Positions 44,001-56,099 of a stretch of 64,000 nt of DNA are shown here, in pieces (the stretch's first letter is position 1; every line of letters starts with the position of its first letter). The position numbers and the translations under genes were made by a program. The stretch is from Alopecurus myosuroides (Eukaryota > Streptophyta > Magnoliopsida > Poales > Poaceae), in the NCBI GenBank assembly GCA_028641055.1, contig CM054060.1:55392292-55456291 (forward strand), in the 5' to 3' direction. Under the pieces are notes generated by a model, which worked only from the letters and a program-made list of their open reading frames with translations, did not search any database and was not told the origin of the DNA.

Positions 44001-45025
44001 GCACGTTACTCGCTGGACCAGATTCTATCTGGACTGCATAATCAATCAAACAAAACAAACGTAGTCGGGCAGTGCGCCGCCGTTGGGGACTTTTCACTAG
44101 TGTGTGCTCACGGGTCTCCAAAAACCACACTTTTACTGGTGGAGTATAATACTGAACATAAGTGAGTGCTGGGTTAACTAATCAGCTATTGATGATGTGA
44201 ATGTGCAGGAGGTGCTGATGGGCAAAGACGAGTTCTTCACGTCCTTCCGCCAGAACGCCGACAACTTCATCTGCACCCTCCTCCCGGGCATCTCTAACCA
44301 CCCACAGATCCAGTACTCACCAGGTTCGCTCATAACTGTGTTTTCCTTTTCACACAGCCAGTTAAACATTTATTACTGTGCTCTTGTCTGCATTTCTGAA
44401 CATGCATCAATTTTGGTGTGCAGGCGGCCTCCTGTTCAAGGTGGGCAACAGCAACATGCAGCACGTTACGTCGCTCTCCTTCCTCCTGCTCGTCTACGCC
44501 AACTACCTCAGCCACGCCAACCTCCCCGTCCACTGCGCCGCCGGCGTCTCCTCCGCCTCCCCGGTCGTGCTCCGCCGCGTCGCTAAGCGACAGGTTCGAT
44601 GATCCGCCCGGTTTTCATGCCTTGCACCAAAGCTTAACTCAAACACATCTCGCGCGTGTTCTCTTCTTGTAATACAGGTGGACTACATCCTGGGCGACAA
44701 CCCGCTGCGCATGTCGTACATGGTGGGGTACGGCGCGCGGTTCCCGCAGCGGATCCACCACCGCGGGAGCTCGCTGCCGTCGGTGTCCGCGCACCCGGCG
44801 CACATCGGCTGCAAGGCCGGAGCCGCCTACTACGCCAGCACCGCGCCCAACCCCAACCTCCTCGTCGGCGCCGTGGTCGGCGGGCCCAGCAACACCAGCG
44901 ACAACTTCCCCGACGCGCGGGCCGTGTTCCAGCAGTCCGAGCCCACCACGTACATCAACGCGCCCCTGCTCGGCCTCCTCGCCTACTTCTCCGCCCACCC
45001 CAGCCTGCCCCAGGCCGACGACTGA
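41054..45025 (+). CDS. Glycosyl hydrolase family 9 endo-beta-1,4-glucanase, secreted (class B type)
   Basis: There are five exons: 41054-41254, 41356-42018, 44209-44323, 44424-44593 and 44678-45025. All have GT/AG borders and an unbroken frame, giving 498 residues. Residues 1-23 are a signal peptide; the mature enzyme starts near QHDYGDAL. Catalytic features are [11 protein letters not shown] (Asp76/Asp79), GH9 signature 1 ([17 protein letters not shown], 396-412) and signature 2 ([19 protein letters not shown], 460-478, with Asp462 and Glu471). There is no membrane anchor and no CBM49, which fits the secreted class B of plant endoglucanases acting on beta-1,4-glucans in the cell wall. Intron 2 (2.2 kb) carries a small transposon. 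Nothing disabling is visible. Confidence 0.95.
43188..43447. mobile_element. Small non-autonomous DNA transposon (MITE) in GH9 intron 2
   Basis: The ends are inverted: TACCTGGCCA at the left and, on the other strand, TATATCTGGCCA at the right. GGCAAGAGTA flanks both sides (43178-43187 and 43448-43457), consistent with an 8- to 10-bp target duplication. The interior is GC-rich with GGCCCGAGCCCGG-type strings. The duplication length does not separate hAT from Mutator origin. Confidence 0.6.
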
Positions 45026-46215
45026 ATGAACTGACTTATGGGCCGAACAAAAGAGGAAGCGTGGTTGGCTGGTGGCCCTTGTTTTGTATGGGCTGCGATG
45101 ATGGGCTTATCTGTCCTGTTGCTTGCTTCTAGTCTAGACTCCTATTACTAGTACTTCCGTGTGACCCGCGGATGCCGATCCTTTCCTGTAAAAAATGGCA
45201 GGAGATGGAATCGGCCGTGTACCGAGACACCTTTCTTTCTATTACTACTTCTATGTTATCGTCACCATTCTTTGCGTTCTGTGATTACGTCCATGTGGCT
45301 CTCCAATTAATGGATTCCCTTCTGTTTTGGTATACTTCTCTTCGCCTACTCCACGGCCATCTAGGCATGCCTTGTTCCTATTAACAAGTCAATGCCATGG
45401 CTTCATAAACTCCGTAACAACCAAACGAGTCACAGGTGGAGGTGGACACCCTCACACGGAAATGATGGAAAGTTTGAGGTCAACTCTTCGTTGTAACGTC
45501 CGATGAAACCATGCGCACCATCCAAATGAGGAGTTGCAACTATTGGAACCTCCGTTCGGTTTAATGAAATCTTAAAAAAGATAACCTTATTTGCCAACTT
45601 TCTCATAAAATGATTCTCATTTAAAAAAAAAAAGCATAATAACATGTCCGCTCAACACTCGCCCCTGAGGCGTCACACCATCAGAAGGAGGCGTCGTCCG
45701 TATGGACATAGCGCACTGGATCAGAGACGTTGTACCACTTAATAGCAATACGCGTGCTGCGCCCCCGCAACCCAATCCACTTCTTCCTCTATCTCGAAAT
45801 CGTGAGCGCCTTCCTCTCAGAGCTCCTAGTCCATTTCCCCTCAAGTTCCTCCAAATCGGAGGATTTTCTCCATGGATTTCGTCTCCACTTTAGCGTCCAA
45901 GGTAATCTCTCCCCTTTCCCCATCGTTTTTGTCTAACTCAAATATTGGCATTTGTTTTTTTTGTTCTTATATTTGGATACCTTAGAAATAGGTGTTGGGG
46001 TATATTGTGTAGTTTCTTGTTGATGTATTGAACATATGGGCTTGCTATGGTGATTTAGGGTACGAATTTTGTGCCTAACCCGAACCCTAACCCTAGGGAT
46101 TTGGTAGGACCTAATCCTAACCCAAAGAATTGCTATGTTAGGAAATTTCGCATGATTTTTTTTGACATGTTTGGCTATTATAGCAATATAATCGTTATTG
46201 TGATTTTTTTTCTAG
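45026..46215. other. GH9 3' region and putative MULE leader
   Basis: No host gene is visible. About 45026-45400 probably includes the GH9 3' UTR. Sequence from about 45760 (TCCAAATCGGAGGATTTTC) to 46215 may be leader of the following MULE gene, ending at a TTTTTTTCTAG acceptor-like site. Confidence 0.35.
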
Positions 46216-48060
46216 ATGTTGTCAAGAATAGTGAATGTTCTTCATCATGTGAAATTTGCGGGTTTTTCTAAATGAGACATTGATTATAGAGACCCGGACG
46301 AGATAATTATGGTGTTTGACACTAGTCAAGCTTTGCTAATGTTGTGGAAAAGATCCAAAGTGAGTTGAACTAGAGGATACAAATGATGTAATTGACATGC
46401 AAGGAAGATACAATGTTGTGTACCATCATTACATTCGTGGAGGATGATGCATGTCGACTCTGAGACTCGTTGGGAAGCTTAAAAGGAGGTTATCTTGGCC
46501 TCATAAGAAAAATTATTTGAGTTATTTGCACAAAGAAGGTTGGTGCTCGAGGGCACATTGATTTGAACCTCGAAGCATGTGCAAGTGAAGCAAGTACCCC
46601 AATTCAACGTGATTAGCCATGTATTGACCTATAGCCCAAAGTATATGACACAACAATGAGCCTACCTCCTTTGACACAACCTTTGAGCCCGATTTTGAAT
46701 AACCAGTATGATCTGATCACTACAATGGCGATTATTCCGAGAGAGATGAGTCTAAGGGCGATTATGCAGGTGTCGATGAGTCTGAGGGCCATGATAACGA
46801 GGGTGGAGATGCCGAAGGTGATCCAATGAAACATTCCTTTCATAACAATTATATTGGAGATGTGGAAGCAAATTTTTTAGAAAAGGAAATGGATCATGAA
46901 ATCCCATACTCGCGAGTATATACAATGGACTCTGAGTACGAAGGTCCGGAATAAGAAATTAATGAGGATGGGTTGCGGCTAAGAAAGACAAAGCCTGTAT
47001 GAAGGTATTGGGTCGGGATCACCGGACATCATTGTTTCGTGATCTAAGACTAGCGGATAAGACTATTATTGATGGTGGTACAAGTACAATTCTTAGGCCA
47101 AGGGAATATTCGAAGAAAGAAGCTGATCTAAATAAGCATGGGTTCGTTAAGAAACCATGTTCGCAAGCTTTGAAGAAATAAAAGCATGGATAAATGACCA
47201 AGCAGTGAAGCATCATCGAGCATTCATTGTGAAGTACTCAGACGAGAAGGTCTGTTACCATGTCGTATGTGACCGGGCCTCGCATAATTGTCCATGGGTT
47301 GTCCGTGCAAGACCTATGAAAGGGGGAGGATCTCAGTGGAAGGTTAAAGAATGCTTATTCACACACCAATGTGCCCTGAAGAATATCGAGGCGACGAATG
47401 ATAAGAACGATTACCGTCAATTGACCTTCGAGTTTATCGCCCAAATAATTACCTCTACCGTAAAGATCCCACCGACATGTCCTATTAAGGATGTTATCGG
47501 ATATATGCATGACCTTGACGGCTACACGATGAAGTATATGAAGGCGTGGAAGGCAAATCAAGCCGCCTTTAGGATATTGTATGGTGATTGAGAAGAGTCA
47601 TACAACCGCATCTCCATGGTGTTAGCAGTGATGGCAGAAACAAACCCAGGAATGTACTATGTCATGGAGCCATTTGGCTCAGAAACGATGATGCACAAAG
47701 GTAAAGTGTACGGAAATTTGGACGTGCATTCTCGACATTCGCTCTGGTGTAAGTTGAGAACAAGTAAAACGAGGATTGGTTCCTTGGTCTAGTGTGGGTC
47801 AAGTTAGTCAGACCTTACAAAGAGATCTGCATCATCTCAAACCGACATCAAGGTATACTCAACATCATGAAGATTGATACCCCCATGTGCACCATCGGTG
47901 GCACATGAGACATTTCGTCCCGAACTTCTACATGGAATGTAAAAATAAGAAATTGGCCGATTTGCTCCGTATTGTTCACTCGCCTTCACCGCTCGTAATT
48001 TACAAAAATTGTATGACAGAATATATGAAGCTGCCGACAACGGGGAAAAAGAGTTCCTAA
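46216..48060 (+). pseudogene. MULE (Mutator-like) transposase, heavily decayed
   Basis: A start-like ATG at 46216 follows a splice-acceptor-like TTTTTTTCTAG. Downstream the frames are broken repeatedly. The clearest part is 47157-47591, a MuDR-type N-terminal DNA-binding domain: FEEIKAWINDQAVKHHRAF, YHVVCDRASHNCPWVVRARP, then the H-x-C ending QWKVKECLFTHQCAL. After the stop at 47589-47591 come fragments EESYNRISMVLAVMAETNPG, RHQGILN and RHFVSNFYMEC, typical of later MULE transposase regions, but the DDE core in between is largely missing. The gene is cut off by an LTR starting at 48137. Confidence 0.72.
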
Positions 48061-48136
48061 CAAGGAAATTTTAAGTCATGACTACGTGGTCATGGCCATA
48101 TGACTACTAAGGCAGAAGGTATGGTGACATAAAAAG

Positions 48137-49050
48137 TGTTACGTCCAAAATGTATCTATGATTTTTTATTGTTCCATGCTTGTTTCTTATGATTGCTACA
48201 CGTTTTATGATGTTTTAGGCTTTTTTGTGGACTAACCTATTAACCAAGTGCCCAGTGTCAGTTCTTATTTTCAGTTGTCTTTTTTTTCGGAAAAGTTGTA
48301 CACGAAATGTTCGTGAAAATTCCTAAAATTGCACGGAGGCTAGTTTTGAATCGAGACAAATACGAAGCCCGAAGGGAAGCTGCAGAGGAGGCCCACCCTA
48401 CCATGCGATCCCTAGGTGCGCGTGGGACCCCTGCCGCGCCTCCCCATCTCCCGGTGGCTGTGGACCCCTGACGCCGCCTCTTCGCTCATATATTGCCTTC
48501 TGACCCCAAACCCCTAAAGGACTGGAAATTTTCCATCAAACAGATACGAAGGCACCGTCACCTCGAGAGTCCAACCTAGTGCTTTTGCAGTCCTGATCTA
48601 GCACCCTGCCGGAAGGGGGAATCGTCACATGAGCCTTCTTCATCGCCATTCTACCTCCCTGGTGATGCCTGAGTACTTCATCCTTGGACTACATGTCCAT
48701 AGCAATAGCTAGATCGTGATCTCTTCTTCTTGTGCTATCATGCCACGGTACTGTGAGCTTCCTAACATGATCAAGATCGTTCTTATGTACTTGCTACATG
48801 TTGTGTTTGCTGGGATCTGTTGAATCATGTCATTATGACCAGTTTATTCATGTGTTTTATCTGAGCTTCACTTATATCTTGTTAGAGTTTTAATGTGTTC
48901 TTGCACACTCTCCGATGTGTATGGCTATGTATGCATCTCCAAGAGGGAGTTTTATACTAGATATCGGGTTCATGCCTCCTTGTTGATTGCGTTCGAGTGA
49001 CATAAACGTGCATGGGGAGGATGTGCTATTGAGGGAAAACAACGGTGTTA
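48137..49050 (+). repeat. Partial Athila-like LTR, plus orientation
   Basis: It starts TGTTACGTCC, equivalent to TGATACGTCTCC, and follows the 31410 LTR through CTAACATGATCAAGATCGTTCTTATGTA, GTTTGCTGGGATC and GGAGGATGTG before similarity stops near 49050. The 3' third is absent. Confidence 0.7.
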
Positions 49051-49055
49051 GTCTC

Positions 49056-50483
49056 AACGGTGTTAATCACTTTTCCCCAACGAAGTAGTGAGGTTGTCAA
49101 TCTCACCGGTTTTGCTGAACACAAAGAGGTTAAACATACCGTGTGGAAAATAATATTTGTTTGCAGTAGATGAAAGAGAACAGTGATGACAGTAGTAAAA
49201 CATAAGCAACAGTATGAAAACAAAGATGGCAGTGGTTGTATTATCAGTATGAGGAAGAATGACCGGGGTCCACGGTTCGCTAGAGGTGTCTCTCCCAAGA
49301 AAGATAGATAACATGTGTGGTAAACAAATTATAGCTAGACAATTGACATATATAAAGGCTACACCGTAGTGCATATGCAATTCATGATGATTACTATGTG
49401 ATTCATGCGGGCATTACAACAAGAATCATAGACCGTTATCCAACTGCATCTATGACTAATAATCCACCCTCAGAATGTCATCCGAGCAATCGTTGGGTAT
49501 TAAGTTGCCAGCAACAGATAATCGCATTAAGCAAAGTGTATAATGTAAACAATGTAAACATCATTGTTTTCTCCCTAATGAAAACAACACATCCTCCATC
49601 CGTCATGTTTCCGTCACTCCAACACAGATGCAAAGGAGGCATGCACCCACTATCGAGCATAAAGGAGTCACTAGCATCTACTTGGCCAGAGCATCTACTA
49701 ACAACAGAGATCATGCAAGATCATAAATAACATACACATGAAGATAACATGATAGATAGATAGTCAAAAGACATAACATTCAATATTCATCAGATCCCAA
49801 CAAACACAACATGTAGCGCTACAATAAGATGATCTTGATCATGTAGGGAAGCTCACAAGATCTAAACATGAGGCATAAAGAGGAGAGAACAACCAAGCTA
49901 CTGCTATGGACCCATATCAAAAGATGAACTACTCATGCATCATTTCGGAGGCGGGCATGGTTGTGTAGATCCCTCCGATGATGATTTACCCTCCTGGCAG
50001 GGTGCCAGGGAGAACTCTAGAACCCTCCTAAACTCAGGTTGACGATGACAGCGGACTTGGGTGTTTTTAGTGAAAAAGGTGGATATCTTTAGGGTTTACG
50101 CCTCGGGGGGAATAAATAGGTGCAAGGGCAATGTCGGTGGGCGGCCAGGGGGTCCACACCACCCCATGGCGCGGTCAAGGGGCGCATCGCCCTATGGTGT
50201 GGGGCCCCTGTGCCCTCCCCTCCGGGTCTCTTCCGGACTCCATGGATCCTCCAGGAATTATAAGACTTTTAGCTTTCGAATCGTCCAATTCCGAGAATAT
50301 TTCGAGAACAAATTTTCTGAAATAAAAAACAACAGAAAACAGGACCTCGCTCTGTCGAATTTTGTCAATAGGTTATTCCTAGAAAATCGATAAAAATGGC
50401 ATAAAGTGTATAGGAAACATGTAGCATATAGTATGAAAACAACATGGAACATCAGAAATTATGGATACGTTTATAACGTATCA
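49056..50483 (-). repeat. Athila-like LTR, minus orientation, tail to tail with the previous one
   Basis: On the minus strand it begins TGATACGTTATAAACGTATCC at 50483 and proceeds through the family's body to GAGATTGACAACCTCACTAC near 49075. About the last 240 bp of the LTR are missing, and it abuts the plus-oriented fragment. Confidence 0.75.
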
Positions 50484-51231
50484 GGCCTATATTTTCCTAA
50501 ATGGTCCAACCATTTTTCCTTCTCCATAGTTCCTGAAAAATCCTAGAGGCCCATGTTCCCCATTCGTACATGGCAAGAGGCGGGACAAAAAATTAAGTGC
50601 CACATTACTAGTTGAGTGGAAGTTTCACCTCCTTATAAGGTTGGTTCTTCCACTTGGTGTATGAGTATGAGAAGAGGAGACACACACACTCGCTCCTCCT
50701 CGACCGCCCGTTGCATCACCACGCGATGAGACGCGACACGCACGTATCGGGTTTCGAGAATGAGCCGACACAAGATAGGAACTATGCCGCGTATATGAGT
50801 TGTCTTCTTTTGGTCAGACACGAATGGATGAATATGAACGGATACGAAGCTGAAATGTTTTACACTAGTGGGAAATGAATGCAAGTGAGTGGATGGTTGT
50901 TCGACTTCGGCCGTCGGCTGTTCAGCTCGCCTCCCGTGTCTTCGCTTCCTATTTCGCGGTCCCTATTCGCCTCCTGCTGATGTCCATATAAAAAAGAGGT
51001 CGTCCTCTCACTTAGACGCGCATATGTGTCTGTCTCCTGATTCTCGAGTACTGCTCCGTCGATCAAGACTTCTCCATCCCATGCCATGGCATGCACCGTG
51101 GGACGAGACAATTGGCCTTTAGAACCCTGTTCCTTCCAGTCTTGCACGGGAGATGTACGATAAGGTTTTTGCGGAGTGTTGCCGCATGACTATTGGCTTC
51201 TTCATCAAAATAGACGACGACGATAACTTCC
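50052..51231 (+). repeat. Tandem duplication, unit 1 (1180 bp)
   Basis: This unit comprises the outer part of the minus-strand LTR (50052-50483) plus about 750 bp of unrecognised non-TE sequence. The second unit follows directly. The breakpoints share CGGAC. Confidence 0.92.
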
Positions 51232-52376
51232 CGGACTTGGGTGTTTTTAGTGGAAAAGGTGGATATCTTTAGGGTTTAGGCCTCGGGGGGAATAAATAGG
51301 TGCAAGGGGAATGTCGGTGGGCGGCCAGGGGGTCCACACCACCCCATGGCGCGGTCAAGGGGCGCATCGCCCTATGGTGTGGGGCCCCTGTGCCCTCCCC
51401 TCCGGGTCTCTTCCGGACTCCATGGATCCTCCAGGAATTATAAGACTTTTAGCTTTCGAATCGTCCAATTTCGAGAATATTTCGAGAACAAATTTTCTGA
51501 AATAAAAAAACAAAAGAAAACAGGAACTCGTTCTGTCGAATTTTGTCAATAGGTTATTCCTAGAAAATCGATAAAAATGGCATAAAGTGTATAGGAAACA
51601 TGTAGCATATAGTATGAAAACAACATGGAACATCAGAAATTATGGATACGTTTATGACGTATCAGGCCTATATTTTCCTAAATGGTCCAACCATTTTTCC
51701 TTCTCCATAGTTCCTGAAAAATCCTAGAGGCCCATGTTCCCCATTCGTACATGGCAAGAGGCGGGACAAAAAATTAAGTGCCACATTACTAGTTGAGTGG
51801 AAGTTTCACCTCCTTATAAGGTTGGTTCTTCCACTTGGTGTATGAGTATGAGAAGAGGAGACACACACGCTCGCTCCTCCTCGACCGCCCGTTGCATCAC
51901 GAAGCGATGAGACGCGACACGCACGCATCGGGTTTCGAGAATAAGCCGACACAAGATAGGAACTATGCCGCGTATATGAGTTGTCTTCTTTTGGTCAGAC
52001 ACGAATGGATGAATATGAACGGATACGAAGCTGAAATGTTTTACACTAGTGGGAAATGAATGCAAGTGAGTGGATGGTTGTTCGACTTCGGCCGTCGGCT
52101 GTTCAGCTCGCCTCCCGTGTCTTCGCTTCCTATTTCGCGGTCCCTATTCGCCTCCTGCTGATGTCCATATAAAAAAGAGGTCGTCCTCTCACTTAGACGC
52201 GCATATGTGTCTGTCTCCTGATTCTCGAGTACTGCTCCGTGGATCAAGACTTCTCCATCCCATGCCATGGCATGCAACGTGGGACGAGACAATAGGCCTT
52301 TACGATAAGGTTTTTGCGGAGTGTTGCCGCATGACTATTGGCTTCTTCATCAAAATAGACGACGACGATAACTTCC
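51232..52376 (+). repeat. Tandem duplication, unit 2 (1145 bp)
   Basis: It aligns end to end with unit 1 with roughly 20 mismatches by eye and one 36-bp deletion (sequence present at about 51120-51155 in unit 1). Original flanking sequence resumes at 52377 with GACGAATTC. No protein family is recognised in the non-LTR part, although an open frame spans 52070-52669. Confidence 0.92.
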
Positions 52377-52819
52377 CGGACGACGAATTCTTCCCTGACT
52401 TCGACGACCTCTTCGACAACATGTATTCTCCAGCCACCGTGAGCGGTTCTACCTCTCCACCGTACGTGTTTGTTACGCTTCTGTTTGGCATTATGTTACA
52501 TGTTCTATATCTATTAATCTGCTTAGACTCGATCATTTCATACTTTCCGGTAGATCGCATGTCTAGTTTACTTATTACTTTCCTATCCATGTTTTATCTA
52601 CTATTTTATTGGGTTAAATCATTTGGAAAATTGCTCATATATCAAAAAAAATCAATCTGTTGTGTCTAACACTCAATAACTTTCAAATCCTACTCCAATA
52701 GCACTTGTTATTATTGGAGGTGCACGATTGATCTGACGAAGGCAACTAATCACAACACTATAACACAATTTATTAACAAGGCTTGGCAATCTTGACTAAT
52801 TCCGAGAAATAATTATGGG

Positions 52820-53060
52820 CACTACACCACAAGAGACAACATCGTTGCCGTGTGACAACGTGTTTACCTTGTGCACTATATGAGGCACATGGCAAGACAA
52901 ATCTTTGTTGTGTGCTGCACACGGAAAAGAGGAGCACACGACATATCTCATACGATTCACACGACAAAGGTCAACACACGGTAAAGACATTGGACGTGTG
53001 CCCACTCTGACGCCCTCGCAAACGAGACCGTCACAGTCCTCCTTTACCGTGTGCTAACAC
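52820..53060 (+). mobile_element. Possible remnant of a second CACTA element end
   Basis: CACTACACCACAAGAGACAA at 52820 is followed by recurring GCCGTGTGAC, GTGTGCTGCACACGG, CACACGACAAAG and ACCGTGTGC strings, resembling subterminal repeats of grass CACTA elements that begin CACTAC. The other end is not visible. Confidence 0.45.
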
Positions 53061-54510
53061 CCCTTTTTCAAGTCAAGATTTTTTTAGAGTTTCCGGGGCA
53101 AAGAACAAACATGCCCAACTGATATAAAAGGTAGCTACACAACTCCAAAAAGAAAAGGAACTAAGAGGATTTGCGCAAGGTGATTATTTTGCTACTAATT
53201 TATCCCTTATATCTATCTAGGGGACTGCTGGGCGTCCCTGGGGGATCAAAATTTTCCACCCCCGGGTCCCCGTGTTGACACGTGTCCCCCTTCCCCTTAA
53301 ATCCTGCTTTTGCCCCCCTAACAAAAAATGGCCGCTTTTGCTCTTATGTACCAAAAAAAGGTTCGTCTCAGAAAAACAAAAAAAAAGGACAAACCTCGCC
53401 GGAGGCCTGTAGCAAAAAAATTGCTACAGTGGCAAAAGTCGATTTTTGCCGGAGACATGGCCGGAAGACTCTCGCTCCCCGGAAAAACTCACAGCCAAAA
53501 AATTATATTGATATAGCAAAAACATAGACACATTGTAGAAAAAAATTATTCTACAATAGCAAAAATCGAACCCCGCTGGAGTTCTCGTGGAAAAAAAATT
53601 GTAAAAAAAAGGAAAAATAGAGTATGTAGCAAAATTTCCTCTACAACACAGCCGCCCTCCGCTTGGAGCAGTACCATCTTCTCCATGAGAGCACCGTGGA
53701 GAAGACACAACCAACATACGGCTTGACCCTTGCAGCTATGGTGCTCTCTCCCTTGTAGCTACTGCACCTATTCTTCGAGTGGTACTTGAGTGGTCTTAGG
53801 CCGGTCGACCGCTGGCAACAACATCGCTGCTCCTTGGGACATCACTGTGGGAGGACATGGGACACACATGGTCTGTGTCCGGCGACGTGGCTGAAGGTAC
53901 ATGTGTTGGTGGTGGCAGAGCTCACCTGCAGCACCGCGCATCCCCACATAGGTGCCCGCCGGCTTCAGCAAGGAAACGAGTCGGCGGCGGAGCTCCACAA
54001 GGCAATGCCCGGGGACATGTTAGGATGCACGACGGCGGGAGCCTAGGGGAAGGTGCGCTGGCGGCAGCCGAACGGGGCGCGATGGCATGGCCTTGCCGGA
54101 GAGCCGCGACGAATCTGGAGCCAGGTGTCCCACTGGTATGTCATCCAGGAGGAAAAAAGCAGCGTTGACGGATAAGATAGAGGAGGAAGGTGGTGGGGCC
54201 CGCTGTGTTTTTCTGCCACGACTACGGTCACGCGTCGCGCATAGGACCCGGAGGATGGAAGAGACGCGACCCCCCATCTATCTATTTCCATTTCCCTTTT
54301 GTTTTAGTTCTGTAAACCCATTTACAATTAAAAAGGTTTTACCTTGTTGTTGTGGTATCAAGTGCAAAGTATATTTTCCACAAAGCTCTATACTCATCAT
54401 CCATAGCATTTTTCTACTCATTAGTTTGACCAGACTCATTAGTTTGACCAGATAGGTTGTGGCACACTTCACATCGGTATACTTTTTCACCGAATCTTCG
54501 GAAAATAGGA
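53061..54510. other. Intergenic sequence without recognisable genes
   Basis: It holds poly-A-rich stretches (53320-53640) and a GC-rich part (53650-54290) with spurious reading frames on both strands. CATTAGTTTGACCAGA is locally doubled near 54418-54452. Nothing could be assigned to a gene or transposon family. Confidence 0.35.
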
Positions 54511-54870
54511 ATTTGAACACGGGTGCATATGCCCTGTTTTCATAATCTTTTCTAAATGTTAAAAAAAAATCGGAAAAAGTTGCTTACGTACATATGCATA
54601 TTCTGCGTGTGTCTAGAAAGTTTTCCCGAGAAACTTTTTATTTATTCATTTAGGTTGTGTAAAAAGGAAAAAATATGGCTTATGATTTTCGTGAATAACA
54701 CAGGAAACATCTCTTTTTGGCGGATGCAAAATAAAAAAAATGAAACTTTTGAGCCACACACATGTTTTTGTATATCTATGCGTGAATTTTGTTTCCGATT
54801 TTTTGACATTTTCAAAAGGGGTATTATATTTTTTTTTCAAAAAGTGGGTGCATGCTCCCGTGTTCAACCT
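54511..54870. mobile_element. Foldback/MITE-like element
   Basis: TTTGAACACGGGTGCATATGCCC at the left is matched in inverted orientation by GGGTGCATGCTCCCGTGTTCAACC at the right. The interior is rich in poly-A/T and CGGAAA strings. No clear target duplication was found. Confidence 0.5.
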
Positions 54871-54914
54871 ATTCGCTATCTGAATTTTCCAAGTACGCGA
54901 TCTGGGCCGCGGCC

Positions 54915-55893
54915 GAGAAGTATTTCCCGGCGTGGATGTTTATCGCATTTGAAGGATGTCGTGCTTTTAAATCAGAGGACTAAAATATAACACGGTTACA
55001 ATTACGACGTGTGTGACAAACCGTAGAAAATAGTTTAGATTTTCAGTTACAATCTTAGAATATGGTTATCTAAGTCAGCCAATGAGTTTTCGTGCGTTGC
55101 AAGGTGGATCTTGACTTTCCTAATATTTCCTTCAACGCTTGTGTTTTCTGTTTTCTGATCCTTCAAACGGGTTTTTGGCCACTACTCAAAGTCCGATGGC
55201 TCACGGCAGTTATTCAAACCACCTTTCTATCTACAACCGCTCACGCTACACCACCTTTGAAATCAAATATTGGAGGATTATATGGGTGTCATTGGTTCAG
55301 TGAGAATTTTCCCGATCGAAGACATTACGAGTGACAAAAATCAATAAGTAAACCTTAGGGGGCACACACGATATTATTGATATATTTTCGATAACGAACG
55401 CCGTGGAGGCAGCCATCGTCGACAGACGTCCCTGACCCGCGGGATGACGCCGTGGAGGCAGCCGATGTGTACGCTCGCGTCCGAGAAGTATTTCCTGGCG
55501 TGGATGCTATCGCATTTGAAGGATGTCGTGCTTTCAAATCAGAGTAACACGGTTACAATGACGACGTGTGTAACAAACCGTACAAAATAGTTTAGATTTT
55601 AAGTTACAATCCTAGACAATTAGTTATCTACGCCAGCCATGACACTACATGAGGTAGTTTTCGTGCGTTGCAAGGTGGATCTTCACTTTCCTACTAATAT
55701 TTCCTTCCTCGCTTGTGTTATCTGTTTTCTGATCCTTCAAACGCTACACCACCTTTCAAACCAAATATTGGAGTATTATATGGGTGTCAATGTGTCATTG
55801 GTTCAGTGAGAATTTTCCCGATCGAAGACATCAGCGGTGACAAAAATCAATAAGGGGCACACGATATTATTGATATATTTTCGATAACGAACG
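54915..55893. repeat. Direct duplication downstream of the GDSL gene
   Basis: Copies at 54915-55401 and 55493-55893 both start GAGAAGTATTTCC and end CGATAACGAACGC, offset about 578 bp, with several gaps and substitutions. The 91-bp spacer contains CCGTGGAGGCAGCC, which also follows the first copy directly. Confidence 0.85.
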
Positions 55894-56099
55894 CAGCAGA
55901 GTCCATTAGGACGTAGATAAATGCTGCATGCACACAAAACTCACTAATGATGGATCATAACCACTCTCCCCTCATCAAAACTATAATATCTCTTAACCTA
56001 ACAATATAGCAAAATCTCCTAGATCGATCGATATGGCGTGCATAGCAGCACCAACTAGCAAAACCCTAGCCTAAGATCGCGATAATGGATATAGATCGA
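55894..56099 (-). other. Probable 3' UTR of the GDSL gene
   Basis: Short AT-rich sequence directly after the GDSL stop codon on the minus strand, with no coding potential of its own. It separates the gene from the direct duplication. Confidence 0.35.

Noticed and set aside
46078..46098. Telomere-like CCCGAACCCTAACCCTAGGG
   Set aside because: Only about two CCCTAA-type units occur, in the leader of a MULE-like gene; this is too short to suggest an interstitial telomere.
52070..52669. 199-codon plus-strand frame extending out of the second tandem unit
   Set aside because: The equivalent frame in unit 1 is interrupted, no domain is recognisable and the ending is hydrophobic AT-rich sequence; not called as a gene.
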